Shown piece by piece: positions 21,195 to 33,700 of a stretch of DNA of 64,000 nt. The position numbers and the translations under genes are program-made. Below the pieces are notes generated by a model, which was not told the DNA's origin, made no database searches, and worked only from the letters and a program-made list of their open reading frames with translations. The stretch's first letter is position 1, and each line of letters begins with the position of its first letter. Origin of the DNA: Erinaceus europaeus (lineage: Eukaryota; Chordata; Mammalia; Eulipotyphla; Erinaceidae); assembly GCF_950295315.1 (NCBI RefSeq), contig NC_080175.1:88622161-88686160 (forward strand), written 5' to 3'.

Positions 21195-21360
21195 ATATAA
21201 CCAGAGACAGCAAAATAGCTCACCTGAGAATGTGCCTGTTTCGCTGTGAACTTGAGCCAGACTTGAGTCTTCCCCCCCAAAACTGGGGTAAAGTTTCTGT
21301 GCTGTGGCACCTGTTTGCCTCCCCCCTGTTTCTCTCTTTGTATCTGAAAAATACAACCAC
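21195..21360 (+). mobile_element. SINE, old copy of a tRNA-like family
   Basis: GCAAAATAGCTCACCTGAG head, a gap at the box B position, GTGCTGTGGCACCTG and a TGTTTCTCTCTTTG segment followed by TATCTGAAAAATAC. Diverged. Confidence 0.55.
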
Positions 21361-21792
21361 TGGAAAGGAAAAGTGATTCAAAATCATTCATTAGGTTCGT
21401 ATCTTAGAAAAATTTCGGAAGTAACAAGTAGAATACTCCTTAATTGAAACAAATCTGGAAAACTGGGAAGTCAGAAATAAATTTCCTTTATGTTAATATC
21501 AACAGATGTTGTTACTTCTGTTAAGTGTCCACGCTTGTTATATTTTATAACTAGGCACTTAATTTTAGAACAGCATTGGGCTTCACCAGTATCGCAACAG
21601 AATGACTTAATATGACAGATTTATTTGGTTTGCTATTTGGATGTAAAATATTTGGAATGGCTCTATTGTTTGAACGTGTTACCTTGTATGAACTAGAAAT
21701 GTGTGCTCAAATTGCCAGTCTCTGTGTCAAGTATTTCATGACCGCATTTGTTAGATTTAATTGCAGGTTTTTTCTTTTAAAAATGTTATTGT

Positions 21793-22066
21793 GGGAGTCG
21801 GGCGGTAGCTCAGCGGGTTAAGCGCAGGTGGCACAAAGTACAAGGACCGGCGTAAGGATCCTGGTTCGAGCCCCCGGCTCCCCATCAGTAGGGGAGTCAC
21901 TTCACGGGTAGTGAAGCAAGTCTGCAGGTGTCTTTCTCTACAGTTTTCTGTCTTTATCCTCCTCTCTCCATTTCTCTCTGTCCTATCTAACAATGACAAC
22001 ATCAATAACAACAACAGAAATAATTACAACCATAAAACAAGGGCAACATAAAGGAAATAAATATTT
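21793..22066 (+). mobile_element. SINE (ERI-like), full length with target-site duplication
   Basis: GGGAGTCGGGCGGTAGCTCAG head, box B GGTTCGAGCCCCC, CT-rich middle, CAACAACAGAAATAATTAC segment. Flanks share AAAATGTTATTGT / AAAATGTTGTTGT at about 21780-21792 and 22069-22082. Confidence 0.92.
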
Positions 22067-22164
22067 TTTAAAATGTTGTTGTTGTTGTTACCATATTTCC
22101 CCCACAGATACATATTATTATATGAAAGTCAGATAAGAATAACACAAAAATTAGAAGACATCAA

Positions 22165-22380
22165 TTTGATAAGATGTGTGCACTCCTATGTTGCAGTACT
22201 ATTCACAAGAGCCAAGTGAAGACACACACACACCAAGATACTATTCAGCTATTAAAAAGTTCATGTTTAGGCTTTTTTGACATGATTGGAACTTGAGGTG
22301 AGCAAAATAATCAGAAAATGAAATATAAATATCAAACATTTTTCACGCATGTTTAGAAGATTAAACAAATTATCAAAGCA
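22165..22380 (+). mobile_element. L1 fragment, sense, old
   Basis: TGTGCACTCCTATGTTGCAG, CTATTCACAAGAGCCAAG, then GATACTATTCAGCTATTAAA: sense L1 ORF2 C-terminus. Frame is destroyed. Confidence 0.7.
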
Positions 22381-22479
22381 CACCAAAATGGCTGATAGAT
22401 TTCTCAGAGAACAGCGCACAGTTCTTGTGAGCTTACCTCCTTAGGTTGAATCCCGGTCAGCATATATGTCGATGTTAGT

Positions 22480-23059
22480 CTTTTATTCTAAAAATAATAA
22501 TTTAAGTACATAACTATTACCTTAAAATTGATAGCAGGATTACTTTTAAATTCTGAATGTAAATAGGGAGTTACCAGAAAAGAAACGGAAGTAAATCTGA
22601 GCAATTAAGGAGAGGAAGTCCTTATCGTAGTGGTGGATAGAATTAGAATTTTGGTGTTTGCACAGTATGCAATATACATACAATGAAGCATGAAGTTAAA
22701 CTCCTGGAACTGTACATTGTAAACTAATAGGTCAATAAGATATATAGTGTATAAATATAAATAAATATATAAATGAATTAATTAAAATAAATATATAAAT
22801 TAAAGTAAAATATTATATGTGTGATCTTGTATTGCTGTAACATCTTCCTTATTTTTCATAAACCACACACACACATACACATCTTATGGACAATAAAAAA
22901 TTTTTTTCTTCTGGAGAGTTTACCCCTCAGCTAATCTTGATTTAGTCTTTTCAAGAGAGGGAGGCTTTTCCCAGTTTTTCAGTTAATATTAAATTTCACA
23001 GATAACAGGATACAGCTATCTCTTCTTTTTTTTTTTTTTTTTTCTTAAAATTTTACCCA
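22480..23059. other. No recognisable feature
   Basis: AT-rich, with an ATAAATAT-rich tract near 22740-22800 and a T-run near 23025-23043. Confidence 0.45.
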
Positions 23060-23210
23060 GTCTGACACAGATCACTTGGGAAGTGAACTGCTTTTGAGTT
23101 TGAACCCCCCACCACAATGAGGGAAGTTTCAGTTATGTGGTTTCTTTACTCTCTCCATCTCTTTGTTTCTGTCTAAAACAACTAAAAACAAACAAACAAA
23201 CAAAAAAAAA
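23060..23210 (+). mobile_element. SINE remnant
   Basis: CAGTCTGACACAGATCACTTGG, then GTTTGAACCCCCCACC, a CTCTCTCCATCTC segment and an A-rich tail with AAACAAACAAACAAA. Confidence 0.5.
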
Positions 23211-23512
23211 CTTAAAGAAGAATTTACCTAAGACAGTATGCACAAGTGAGAAAGGATACCAGACAAGGTAGCTTCAGGGCAAAATTAAAACAGTGAAGGA
23301 CAACATTTTTTTATGACAGAATTTTCCAAAGGAAATTTTATCTCTGTAAATACATAAAAAATTACCTGTGTTTTAAAAATAAATTAAATATGTAGGCTTT
23401 TTTCTTTTTAGGTAGATAATATGAGTTAAACTTGTAGTTCTTGGTTCTGAGAAGGCTTGGTGTTCCCAATCGAAATAGACTTAAGGGTCAAGATATCAAG
23501 CTGACTAGCCTT

Positions 23513-23554
23513 TCCTCCTCATCCTCCTCTTCCTCCTCCTCCTCCTCCTCCTTT
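23513..23554 (+). repeat. (TCC)n microsatellite
   Basis: Interrupted TCC/TCA repeats ending in several uninterrupted TCC units. It borders the 3' end of an antisense SINE. Confidence 0.85.
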
Positions 23555-23755
23555 TGCCTTCAGGGTTGTCTCTGGGGCTTGATGCCAGCAGGCACTACAA
23601 ATCCACTGCTCCTGGTGGTCATTATATATATATGATAGGACAGAAAGAAATTGAAAGAGGAAGGGAAGACAGAGAGGGAAAGAGAAAGACACCTGCAGAC
23701 CTGCTTTACCACTTGTGAGGAGACCCCCTGCAGCTGGGGAGTCAGGGCCTCGAAC
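23555..23755 (-). mobile_element. SINE, antisense copy
   Basis: Plus strand shows the antisense 3' block (CTTCAGGGTTGTCTCTGGGG, TTGATGCCAGCAGGC), a GA-rich middle and the CCTGCAGACCTGCTTTACC block. The extreme head is missing. Confidence 0.8.
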
Positions 23756-24261
23756 TTAACCTTACCTTCCTCACCGTTAATTTTCTTGACTTAAATTTCA
23801 ACTTTTTCTCATACCCACTTTATCCTGTTTCTGAAAAGTACCAGGAGCCTCTATGTTATTCAACTCCACCTGAATTAATTGTATCAGCAGTGAATATTCA
23901 GTGCCTGTGTGCCATTTATCAAGCCTAGGGTTAATCAACAATACTGTGTTCAACTGTAAAAACTTGCCAACAAACCCAGACTGTACTTATTCTTGTTCTC
24001 TAGCTTGATCTTAATTTCTTTTCCCCAGTGTTTGATCATCAATATCTCTACTTTAATTAAAAAATAAAAATAAGAAGCTATTGTAGTTTTATTTTTTTTT
24101 CTAGGATTCCAGTCTAGGACTCTAGACCTCTACCTAGCAAATAGACACACTTAGAGATTACACATTTGTAGTATGAAATTTTCAGCTATTGTGAACTTCA
24201 GTGACTTCTCCTAAATATCAGAAGCTATAGGCTCCTATATGTTTTTCTCAGCAAACCTACA
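23756..24261. other. No recognisable feature
   Basis: No repeat or coding-like frame identified. Confidence 0.45.
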
Positions 24262-25025
24262 TTTTTTAAAATAAAATTTTATTTAATTTTTAACTTATTT
24301 ATAAAATAAAAATATATTGTCAAGACCATAGGCTAAGAGGGATACAATTCTGCACAATTCCTACTGACAGAACTCCATATCCTATTCCCTCCCTTAAAAG
24401 CTTTCCTATTCTTTATCCCTCTGGGAGTATGGACGCAAGGTCATTGTGAAGTGCAGTAGGTGGAAGGTCTGGCTTCTGTAATTGCTTTCCCACTAAACAT
24501 GGGTGTTGACAGGTCGATCCTTATCCCCAGCCTGTCTCTCTCTTTCCCTAGTGGGGCAGGGCTCTGGGGAGCCAGGGTTCCTGGATACAAAGTCATCTGC
24601 CCAATGAAGTCAGGTTGGCATCATAGTAGCATTTGCAATTTGGTGGCTGAAAAAGAATTAAGATATAAAGCATAACAAATTGTTTAATAATCAGGAACCT
24701 AAAGGCAGAAGTACAGCAGATGAGATTCGGTGTCTCGATTTTGGAAAAAGCTGATAGGTCTATATTAGGTATATTTCAGGGGAGGGCATGATTTTACTAA
24801 TTTTTGCATGAACCAGACAGCTAAAATGCAGGTGGAGCAAAGGTATTGTCTGAGGAGATGGTGTCAGAATTGGAAATAAGACTAGAAAGCTGAATTAGAG
24901 AATAGAGTAGTTCCCAAATATGGGAAAATATAAATACTGTTAACTGAAAAAACCCATCAGTTTGATTTAGGACCCATATTCAGTACAGGAGCCTATATAA
25001 CTTCTGCATGCATGTGGTCTGAGCA
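24262..25025 (-). repeat. Repeat X, 5'-truncated copy
   Basis: Shares the A-rich 3' end and CTCTGGGAGTATGG, GGCTTCTGTAATTGCTTTCC, CCCAGCCTGTCTCTCTCTT and TTCCCAAATATGGGAAAA with the other copies, then stops near 25015. Flanks contain similar CAGCAAACCTACATTTTTT and GAGCAAACATTTATTTTTT, a plausible diverged target-site duplication. Confidence 0.75.
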
Positions 25026-25444
25026 AACATTTATTTTTTATTAATTTATTTTTAAAAAATGGACAATTTATGATATATTATCAAAGTGAAATGCTTTGGG
25101 AAAATCCTTTTAATTGAAGAACAGTGTCACAAAATTGACACTTAAAAATTTCCCTGATCCTTTTGACTTCTCAACCTGATATGTTCTTTTCTCTCCATTA
25201 TTGATCAACAACTCAGATCTTCTCTATGTGGGACTCTCAGAGCTCCTCAACTCGTATTGTAGTTTACAGTGTATATTTTATCAATCACAGATGCCAGTAA
25301 CACTTGGTAGACCATCAGCTATCGGCTTGAGTATCTTTTTTTTTTTTTTTTCCCCTGAACATGCTGATCATGGACCAGTGTATTGCCTGAATCAAATTCT
25401 TTTGGTGACCAAGTTGAGATTCACTGTTCCTAGCTTATTTTTTT

Positions 25445-25595
25445 TTCAAATAGAAACACATAAATAGAGATAAAAATACAGTAAGAAAAGCATCACAGGA
25501 CCAAGATTCCTTTAGTAAGTAGCAGTTGGGCTTGAACCTGGGCCTTGCATGTTAAATAAGCATCCCACCTATATAAGCAATCTTGCCATTTCCTG
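25445..25595 (-). mobile_element. SINE, old antisense copy
   Basis: GGGCTTGAACCTGGGCCTTG, then CATGTTAAATAAGCATCCC, the antisense of a tRNA-like head, preceded by a degraded AGATAAAAATACAG segment. Confidence 0.5.
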
Positions 25596-25857
25596 AGTGA
25601 GGTTGTTATGGTTGAGTTAGGGGTGTAATCAAATAGGACAGCTTATTTTAGTACCAACTTTTCGATGTGAATGGGAATGAAAAGAATATTGTTTAGTGTC
25701 TTAATAAGCTGGCAAGCAGGCACGATACACACAAATGACATGAGAGAGAGAAATTTATTCAATTACGAGATGTGCTTTTTTGAGGTTATTTTTTAATTAT
25801 TCTCCTTCTACTAGTATTGTAGGAACCATGATACATATCATTCTTTTGATTTGTTTT

Positions 25858-26341
25858 TTGCCACCAGTGTTATTGTTCTCAGTGATATCTTTTCCCCTTT
25901 TTAATAAAGTATAAGATACAGAAGGAAAAAGAGAGACACTGAGTACAGTAGAAGCACTGTTCTACTCTTGTGAAACACCCCTTCTCCCATAGGTGGTGAC
26001 TGGAAATTTGTCCTTGTTTTATTGTTGTAGTTATTATTGTTGTTGTTATTGATGTTGTTGTTGGATAGGACAGAGAGAAATGGAGAGAGGAGGGGAAGAC
26101 AGAAAGGGGGAGGGAAAGATAGACACCTGCAGGCATGCTTCACCGCTTATGAAGCGACTCCCCTGCAGGTGGGGAGCCGGGAGCTCGAACTGGGGTCCAT
26201 AGGCCAGTCCTTGTGCTTTGTGCCATGTACGCTTAACCCGCTGCGCTACTGCCCGACTCCTGGGACTGGGAGTTTGAACCCAGGTCCTAGCAGCAGTAGA
26301 GAGCTTGTGTACTCTACTGCGTGAGCAGCTACCCAATCCTC
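25858..26341 (-). mobile_element. Old antisense SINE split by a younger SINE
   Basis: Outer SINE pieces are 25858-25999 (CAGAAGGAAAAAGAGAGACAC, CACCCCTTCTCCCATAGG) and 26262-26341 (GGGAGTTTGAACCCAGG, TGTGTACTCTACTGCGTGAG). Both read in the same antisense order, with the younger copy between them. Confidence 0.75.
26008..26261 (-). mobile_element. SINE (ERI-like), nested in an older SINE
   Basis: Complete antisense copy: TTGTTTTATTGTTGTAG, GGATAGGACAGAGAGAAATG, CCCCTGCAGGTGGGGAG, box B antisense GGGAGCTCGAACTGG, ending CGCTGCGCTACTGCCCGACT. It lies inside the outer SINE at 25858-26341. Confidence 0.92.
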
Positions 26342-28292
26342 TATTGATTTTTAATAATAGATTTTTAAGGAGTAATGTCACAATTAAAATTTCAATGGAG
26401 AATCATTTTTCAAATGCCAAAACCAAATTGGCAAAATGACATAAGGGAAGTGTCTTGCATGAAGGGAAAACTTCTGGATACAGAAGGTTTTAAAAGAAAA
26501 ACATACCTACAAATCTTGACTCACTATCAAGGAAGCTGATAAAAAGAGCATTTTTGTGAGTCACCAAACCTTATCTTTAATTTAAATTACAAATTCATTT
26601 CTGCTAAACATAAACGCCTTTGAGGAATGAAAAAAAAATCCTTACGAATATCTAATTTCACCATTCATGAGGCAAAATTGGAATCATAATGAAAACTTTA
26701 AGTGTGCATGTTTTTTGATAAGTTTGCTTTTGCTACATCTTGAAATCTCTAAGGTATATTTTTAAATGATATCCCCGTGTATCTTTAATGCACCTTAACC
26801 TTCAGAATTCAGACTTTTCTCCTGTCACGATATAGATTATTTTGCAGGATTCACCATATTTAGTGTGCTATGAGAACTACTTAACAAGTGTCTATTTATA
26901 GACAAGTTTGAGATAAAGCAATGATTATCTTTATTGATCATTCATTATAGTTGAATAAATGATCTTCGTCATACACGTCAAATAAAAAGGAAAAGAATAT
27001 GCACTGATATCCAATTTACATAGAAATTATATCCATTCTTTTCTCTGAGAGCCTCCTTATCTAAGTTTTACTTTGCATTACAAAATCCAGACATGCAGGT
27101 TAACTGTCATAGAAGGCATACAAAATAGTTACCACCCTGAACCTCCAAAGCCAGCAGAAACCATTTGTGCAGTCTACAATTGTCACGTCCAATCCTGAGG
27201 AATAGGTTTTATCACAGAATTCATTTTCGCTGTCTTTTCAAGGATATGAGATGGCCTGAATTGCTGGCTGCAGGAGATCCCAGTGATTTTTCTTATACTC
27301 TAGCCCTGCAAAATTCACCCCCTGCATGGGAAAAAAGTCTCAAGAAATGAAGGGGTGGAAAGGATTTCAAACTCTCACAGTGGAAAACATTGTTTGCTTT
27401 TAATTGTGTTTTGGTTTTTGCTCTAATAGAAATCATCTCTATTGCTATGTGATATGTACACAATAAATAGATTTTCAAAATGATTAAATGTCTTAGCTTC
27501 ACTTCAACTATTATTTTCAAAAGCCATTTATTTTGAGCGTAGCAGAAAACCATAGCAAATATTATGAAGTCATTTGACTCTAATATTGTAGCTATGAGTA
27601 TCTTCAATATTCTCAGCTTTCTTAAAAAGTATGTTTGTACCTGATGTTTCTGAAATAACAAGTAGAAGAGTTTATGCATTCTACAAATTGTTTATTAAAA
27701 ACAAAACATTGCAAATTACTCTAGAATTTATAACAGAATATTTATATTCCCATATTAGTCCTCAAATAAGTGAATCAGGAGAGTTTTAATAAAATTACTG
27801 CAAATGTACAGTAATTCATTTAGAGGAGAATTTGGAACTAAGCCAGATGAAGTCCAAGAAGAAATTAAATCAGTAGTAAGATATCTATTCATACACATAC
27901 ATTTCTTATTTTAAACAAGTATAAGCCACTACTTATAACTTATAAATTGACAAATATAAGTCATGAAATTATTACAAATCTCATTACTGAGACTCTGAGC
28001 TCCCATGTTCAATCCCCAGCACCACCATAAACCAGTGCTAAGCAGTGTTCTAAGAAAACAAACAAAAATGAACAAATAAAAAAGATAAATAATGACTTTA
28101 CTATCATTAGTACAGTTTATTCTTCTCTACTGTGGTAAATAAAGTATAAATTTGTGGCTCAGTAAAATAAAAATTAGATTTTTCAGAGGCTTACCACAAA
28201 GATTTCTTTATCATACTGCATATCCATTGCAGTTAGTCTGTTGGCTCTGTCTTACATAATCACACAACATCTCAACTAATACTGACATCTAT
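26342..28292. other. Long repeat-poor stretch, no gene seen
   Basis: Nearly 2 kb without a recognisable insertion. Two frames (61 codons at 27165-27350 plus; 128 codons at 27293-27679 minus) overlap, but neither shows a known motif and both are AT-biased. Confidence 0.45.
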
Positions 28293-28562
28293 TTATTTAT
28301 TGCCTCCAGAGTTATTGCTAAGACTAGGTGCCTGCAGTATGAATCCACTATTCCTGTGGCCATATTTTCTATTTTTTTCTTTATGGATAAGACAGAGAGA
28401 AATTGAGAGGGAGGGAGAGATTTACACCTGCAGACCTACTTCACCGCTTGTGAAGCAACTCCTCTGCCAGTGAGGGACCTGATGCTGGAACCAAGATCCT
28501 TGATCAGGTCCTTGCACTTCATACTATGTGCACTAAACCTGGTGCACTACTGCCCAACCTCC
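28293..28562 (-). mobile_element. SINE, antisense copy
   Basis: Antisense order: TGCCTCCAGAGTTATTGC, GATAAGACAGAGAGAAATTG, CACCTGCAGACCTACTTCACC, then CACTAAACCTGGTGCACTAC at the head. Confidence 0.85.
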
Positions 28563-29304
28563 TTGACTTGACATTCTTATATTTACACTTTCCAGACTAC
28601 TTGGTCATCCTGATGTAAATCAGAATCAGGAACAACTAAATATATATGTCGATTATTTTATGCTTTTGTTGCCAACTATTATTTTCACAATTGCTTGACT
28701 AAGTGCTTCCCATCATGATTGCCAAGTAATTACATGAATGTTGGAAGATGTAGGTGAAATTGTATATCTATGTTGATCTCTCTACCTGAGATATAATTAA
28801 GACAGAAAAAGTAAACTAGACAGAGCGGGTCCTTCACGATATCCTACTTTGCCATCTTCCCTATTCGCATTACGTCATTTCCATCTTTATTGACTTGCAG
28901 TGGACTCACAAAGGGTTTACATTTCCTCCATATACGTGCATGATGCCTATATTTGTATTCTCGTCCTCCATACTGATCCTACTGATGTGGAGTGGTGAAA
29001 TGACACATCTTGAACTCAAGTTATTTTTATGTCTTAATCACCAACGTTACTCGATTTCTGTTTTTGTCTAGAGATATATAATCATTATAACTCTTAAATT
29101 ATTCCTTTTGGCCTCATATTTTATTTGAAATTGGGATTTTATGAATTATCCATCTGCTGACATTGTTTTTACTAACTGTAGGAAATAGTCATTTCAAATG
29201 ATAAGCCTGTCAACCTAGCCTGCTCCGTATATTATAGAATGATAGTTTAACGTTTCTTCTGAAGCTTAACTCAAATCCTGTTTTTAGTAATATATATTTA
29301 CAAG
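28563..29304. other. No recognisable feature
   Basis: AT-rich unique DNA. Confidence 0.45.
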
Positions 29305-30460
29305 CCAATTTTTTCTTTTATTTATAAAAAGGAAACATTGACTAAACCATAGGATAAGAGGGGTACAACTTCCCACAATTCCCACCACCAGAACTCTGTA
29401 TCCCATCCCCTCCCCTGATAGCTTTCCTACTCTTTAACCCTCTGGGAGTGTGGATCCAAGGTCATTGTGGGATGCAGGTGGGATGGGGTGGGAGGTCTGG
29501 CTTCTGTCATTGCTTCCCCACTGAACATGGGCATTGACAGGTCTATCCATACTCCCAGCATGTCTTTCTCTTTCCCTAGGGGAGACGGGTTCTGGGGAGG
29601 CCCTTCCAGGATGTATTGGCAGGGTTGTCTGTCCAGGGAAGTCTAGTCGGCATCGTGCTAGCATCTGGATCCTGGTGGTTAAAAAGAGAGTTAACATACA
29701 AAGCCAAACAAGTTGTTGACCAATCATGGACCTAAAGGCTGGAATAGTGCAGATGAAGAGTTAGGAGGCCCTCCATTTTGTAGGTAGCTATTAGGCATAT
29801 TTTAGTTACATTCCAAAGGTCCTTTGGCTATACTAGTGTTTTTTGTTTGTTTTGTTTTTTTGTTTTCTTCTGAACCTGAAATCTGATATGCAGATAGATC
29901 CTAATTATTGTCTGAAGGTGATATCATGGCTGGCAGAAGGACCAGAAAGCTGGATCAGGGAAGAGAGTAGCTCCCAAATATGGGAAAGGGGTATAAATAT
30001 TGTTGACTGTAAACCCCATCAGTTTGATGTGATCTGGGTCTCATACTCGGCTTAGGAGCCTATGTGACCTCTGCATCCCTCTAGATTTGAGCTCATTCTG
30101 TGGTCATGAGTAGGAACTTTCCAAGCTGCCCCAATATCAGGACCCATCTTCCTCAGGTGTAGCATAGAGTATGTTGTCCATCCTCCCTTCTGAGGATTGA
30201 ACGTTCTCTAACATTGTTGATCCAAGTTGAGGGCAAGGTCCTATGGGGACCCACAAAGGATTCTATTGTGCTGCTCCTGATAGGAATGACCGGTAACAAT
30301 GTAGAGAGGGATTTATTTGAGGTTTATGCCCATAATGTCTGTTTGGGAATTTCAGGATTTCCCGACTAGGGTCCCAGTTGATGGGGTGGCCTGATAGTGA
30401 CTAAAGAATCATCGTTAAAGTACGCCAGTCTCTTGCCCTTATTCAGCTTTTGCAGTCCTT
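29305..30460 (-). repeat. Repeat X, about 1.15 kb copy
   Basis: Sense is minus, with an A-rich 3' end and TTTATAAATAAA at about 29310-29330. It contains all middle segments of X (CCCTCTGGGAGTGTGG, TCTGGCTTCTGTCATTGC, CTCCCAAATATGGGAAAG, TTTCCCGACTAGGGTCCC, GCCAGTCTCTTGCCC). The minus strand has a 97-codon frame (29434-29727) in the 3' third. Parts of the same frame appear in the copies at 30.9 and 55.5 kb, but no motif is recognisable. Confidence 0.8.
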
Positions 30461-30747
30461 GACAAGCTGATTTTTTAAGAGCATGTGCCACATTTAATTT
30501 TGAGTTTATCCCAACCTCTACTCATGAATTCAGTCATTATCATTCCCACCTGACAACCCTGGCATCCTTATCTCTAGTGGAGTAAATTAGAAACACAGAT
30601 GGATAATCTGGGAAATAGTCCACATGAATATTTTTTAAATAAAATTCTTGTCAAACAGATTTTATAAGATAAAGATCACAGGTTTAATAAACAGGGCTCT
30701 GATTATTAGCAACTGTTTTCAAATTCAAGTTAAGACAAGGGGTGGTC

Positions 30748-30778
<31 letters not shown>

Positions 30779-30782
30779 TTGT
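30748..30782 (+). repeat. (TTTA)n at the 3' end of repeat X
   Basis: Eight or so TATT units form the A-rich tail of the following minus-strand X copy. Confidence 0.9.
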
Positions 30783-31850
30783 GATCAACAAGATGGTAGG
30801 GTAAGAGAGGTATAATTCCACACAATCCCCAGCACCAGAACTCCACATCCTGTCCCCTCCATTGGAAACTTTCTTATTCTTTACCCTTCTGGGAGTACGG
30901 ACCCAGGGTCATTATGGGGTGCAGAATGTGTAAGGTCTTCTGGGTTCTATAATTGCTTCTCTGATGGATATGGGAATTGGCAGGTCGATACAGACTCCCA
31001 GCCTGTCCCTCTCTTTCTCTGGTGGGGTGGGGCTCTGGACAGGTGAGGTTCCAGGACACATTGGTGAGGTCATTAGGTGTTTGTCATGGTAGCATCTGCA
31101 ACTTGCTGGTTGAAAAGCATTAAGATACAAAGCAGAACAAATTATTAAGTAATCAGGAACCTAAAAGTAAGAATATAGCAGATGAGATTTGGGGTCTTCA
31201 TTTTGGAAAAGTCTAGGAAGTCTATTTTATGTATAGTCCAAGGTGCCTATGACTTTACTAATTTTTGCTTGAGGCCCACAGATAACATGCAGGTGGACAA
31301 AAGGTATTGTCCGGGGGAGATGGTGTCAGAGTTGGAAATAGGACTAGAAAGCTGAATCAGGGAAGAGAGTAGATCCAAAACATGGGAAAATAATATAAAT
31401 ACCATTAACTGTAAACCCAGTTTATCTGATTTGGGGCCTATATTCAGCATCCCTATAGGTCTGAGCTAGCATTTTGTGGTCATAACTAGGAACATTCTAG
31501 GCTGCACTCATTTCATGACCAGTCTTTCTCTAATGGTAGAATATGTAAACCCAGTCTCCCTTCAGGGAGTGTGGCAGTTCTTACCATTGTTGTTCTACAC
31601 GGAGGTAAAGATCCTGTAGAGGCCCACAGGAGGGTTTATGATGTTGTTCCTGGTGGAGATGAAGAGTGACAGTGGAGAGAGGGATCTGTTAGTGGTATAG
31701 GCTCACCACATCTATTTGGAATTTCCTGACTAGGGCCCCAGATGATGGGGTGGCCTGGTAGTGACCAAAAGAGCCATCATTAAAGTATGCTAGTCTCTTG
31801 CCCTTACTTAGCGTTTGTAGTCATTACTTTATCTGACAAGGTTAGCCTTT
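30783..31850 (-). repeat. Repeat X, second adjacent copy, same orientation
   Basis: Matches the copy at 29305-30460 over its length. Segments include GGGAGTACGGACCCAGG, CTGGTGGGGTGGGGCTCTGG, TCCAAAACATGGGAAAA, TCCTGACTAGGGCCCCAG and GCTAGTCTCTTGCCC. Both copies face the same way with 300 bases between, but each has its own A-rich end, so they are independent insertions rather than a tandem duplication. Confidence 0.8.
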
Positions 31851-31859
31851 TTTGTATGG

Positions 31860-32545
31860 AAAAGTTAATATTTTTTTATTGAAGGGGTTAATGATTTACA
31901 GTGGATTCGTTGATATATGCATGCAATTTCACTATGTACTAAGCCCCCAAATGTTTCTTCCTCTCCCAGCCCTCTCCTTGCCTCCCCATTGTCCTTTGCT
32001 TTGGTGCCATACACCATATGCACTCCATATTTTACTCTGTTCTTTCCCTCCCTATCTCTACTTTACAATATTCCTCTAATAAATAAGACCATTTGGTATT
32101 TGACTTTCTCTTTTTGGCTTATATCACTCAACATGATGTCTTCAAGTCCCATCCAAGAGGATGCAAAGGAGATAATGTCATCATTTTTTTTTTATATTTA
32201 TTTTATTTATTCCCTTTTGTTGCCCTTGTTGTTTTATTGTTGTAGTTATTATTGTTGTTGGATAGGACAGAGAGAAATGGAGAGAGGAGGGGAAGACAGA
32301 GAGGAGGAGAGAAAGATAGACACCTGCAGACCTGCTTCACCGCCTGTGAAGCGACTCCCCTGCAGGTGGGGAGCCGAGGTTCGAACCGGGATCCTTATGC
32401 CGGTCCTTGTGCTTTGCGCCACCTGCGCTTAACCCGCTGCGCTACAGCCCGACTCCCTAATGTCATCATTTTTAACAGCTGAGTAGTATTTCATTGTATA
32501 TACCTGCCACAATTTTTTTTATTCATTTATCTGATGTTGAATAGG
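31860..32545 (-). mobile_element. L1 3' end, antisense, carrying a nested SINE
   Basis: Begins TTTATTGAAGGGGTTAATG (the L1 3' end), continues through TTTTGGCTTATATCACTCAAC and CAAGTCCCATCCAAGAGG, is interrupted by a SINE, and resumes with AACAGCTGAGTAGTATTTCA to about 32545. The L1 is 5'-truncated to about 0.4 kb. Confidence 0.85.
32189..32457 (-). mobile_element. SINE (ERI-like), full length, nested in L1
   Basis: Antisense copy with near-consensus head (ACCTGCGCTTAACCCGCTGC) and box B antisense GGTTCGAACCGGG. A 16-bp perfect duplication TAATGTCATCATTTTT flanks it (32173-32188 and 32458-32473). The low divergence and intact duplication suggest a young insertion. Confidence 0.95.
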
Positions 32546-33700
32546 CTCGAATCATTAAAAGGTTAAAGGATAGTCTCTTCAGCAAATATTTCTGAGAATA
32601 TTGGATTGAAACATGTAAGGGAGACGACTTAATATACAAGTTGCATGATTGAAAATGCAGTTTGAAATTCAAGTGTTCACAGTGTAGAAAACCAAGTTGA
32701 TCATGACTCAGGAAAAATATACTTTATTCTGGGTGGCTCAAGGGTTATAATTTTTTAATGAAAATCCTCACTGCTTTTTGGAAAAAAATATGAATCTAAA
32801 TTCATTTGAATTAGCATATTTTTTTAGATTTCCAGTCTTTTATGCCTTACTTAAATTACTTCATCTTTTTAAGGGTTATATTCTTATGGTCAGATCCTTC
32901 ATTTCACGTACATGTTTTCGTGTTATATAATTAGTTTATATGAGAAAATATGATTGGTAATTTGTTTGTTCCATTTAAATGTGTCTTCTACAGAAAGATG
33001 ACCCACCAACAGCCATCTACTTCAAAATGTGCACTATAAGTGACACTCTGCTCAGACATAGGTACAGATGTGCAATTATAAAGTAGTAAGGGAGGTCCCA
33101 TGATATTTACTTAATCTTTCTTTAAATATCTATAGCCATGATCTAGGTAGTGATATAAATAGAATATTCATTAAAAACAAATCCATATGTGACTCCATTT
33201 GCTAAAGTAGCATATGGCCAGACAGACAATTCAGTCACAGATAACTATACCATAAACAATATTTTGCTTTGCTTTAGTGTTACTCTCCTAAATACCTACT
33301 TCAATAAGACCTATAGAGGGAAGAGAAAGAGAGAGAGCTCTCAACAAGTGTTTTAAATAAACAATTAACATCTTCCACAGATGAACAGGAATGGGACTGG
33401 GGCAATGAATTTATGGGACTACTGAAGTTCCTGAATTCTTTTTGAGCAGCAAATTTAGAATAAACTAAGAAACTTTCAAATGAGCAATAAAGGCCACTGA
33501 CTTCTATTGAGATAAATATCCACTAAGATAAGTTCTTCCTTAGTTTACTATAGAGAAGGTAAGTTTTAGATAATTAACAGTACATTTGGAACAGCTGAAG
33601 TCAAATGGAAATAGTAACAGAAATAGCAAACTTGATAATGTTTATGCCTTTCCAGATTTTCTCTTAATCTTTTTCTGAAATACAGAAGTCTCACCACTAC
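32546..33700. other. No recognisable feature
   Basis: AT-rich unique DNA. A CTTCTACAG/AAAGATGACC pattern at 32985-33005 looks like a splice acceptor, but no open frame or donor supports an exon. Confidence 0.4.

Noticed and set aside
29305..31850. The two adjacent X copies as a recent tandem duplication
   Set aside because: Each copy has its own A-rich 3' end, they diverge from one another, and unrelated sequence separates them; independent insertions fit better.
32985..33060. Splice-acceptor-like CTTCTACAG followed by a short frame
   Set aside because: The frame closes quickly and no donor site or protein similarity supports an exon.
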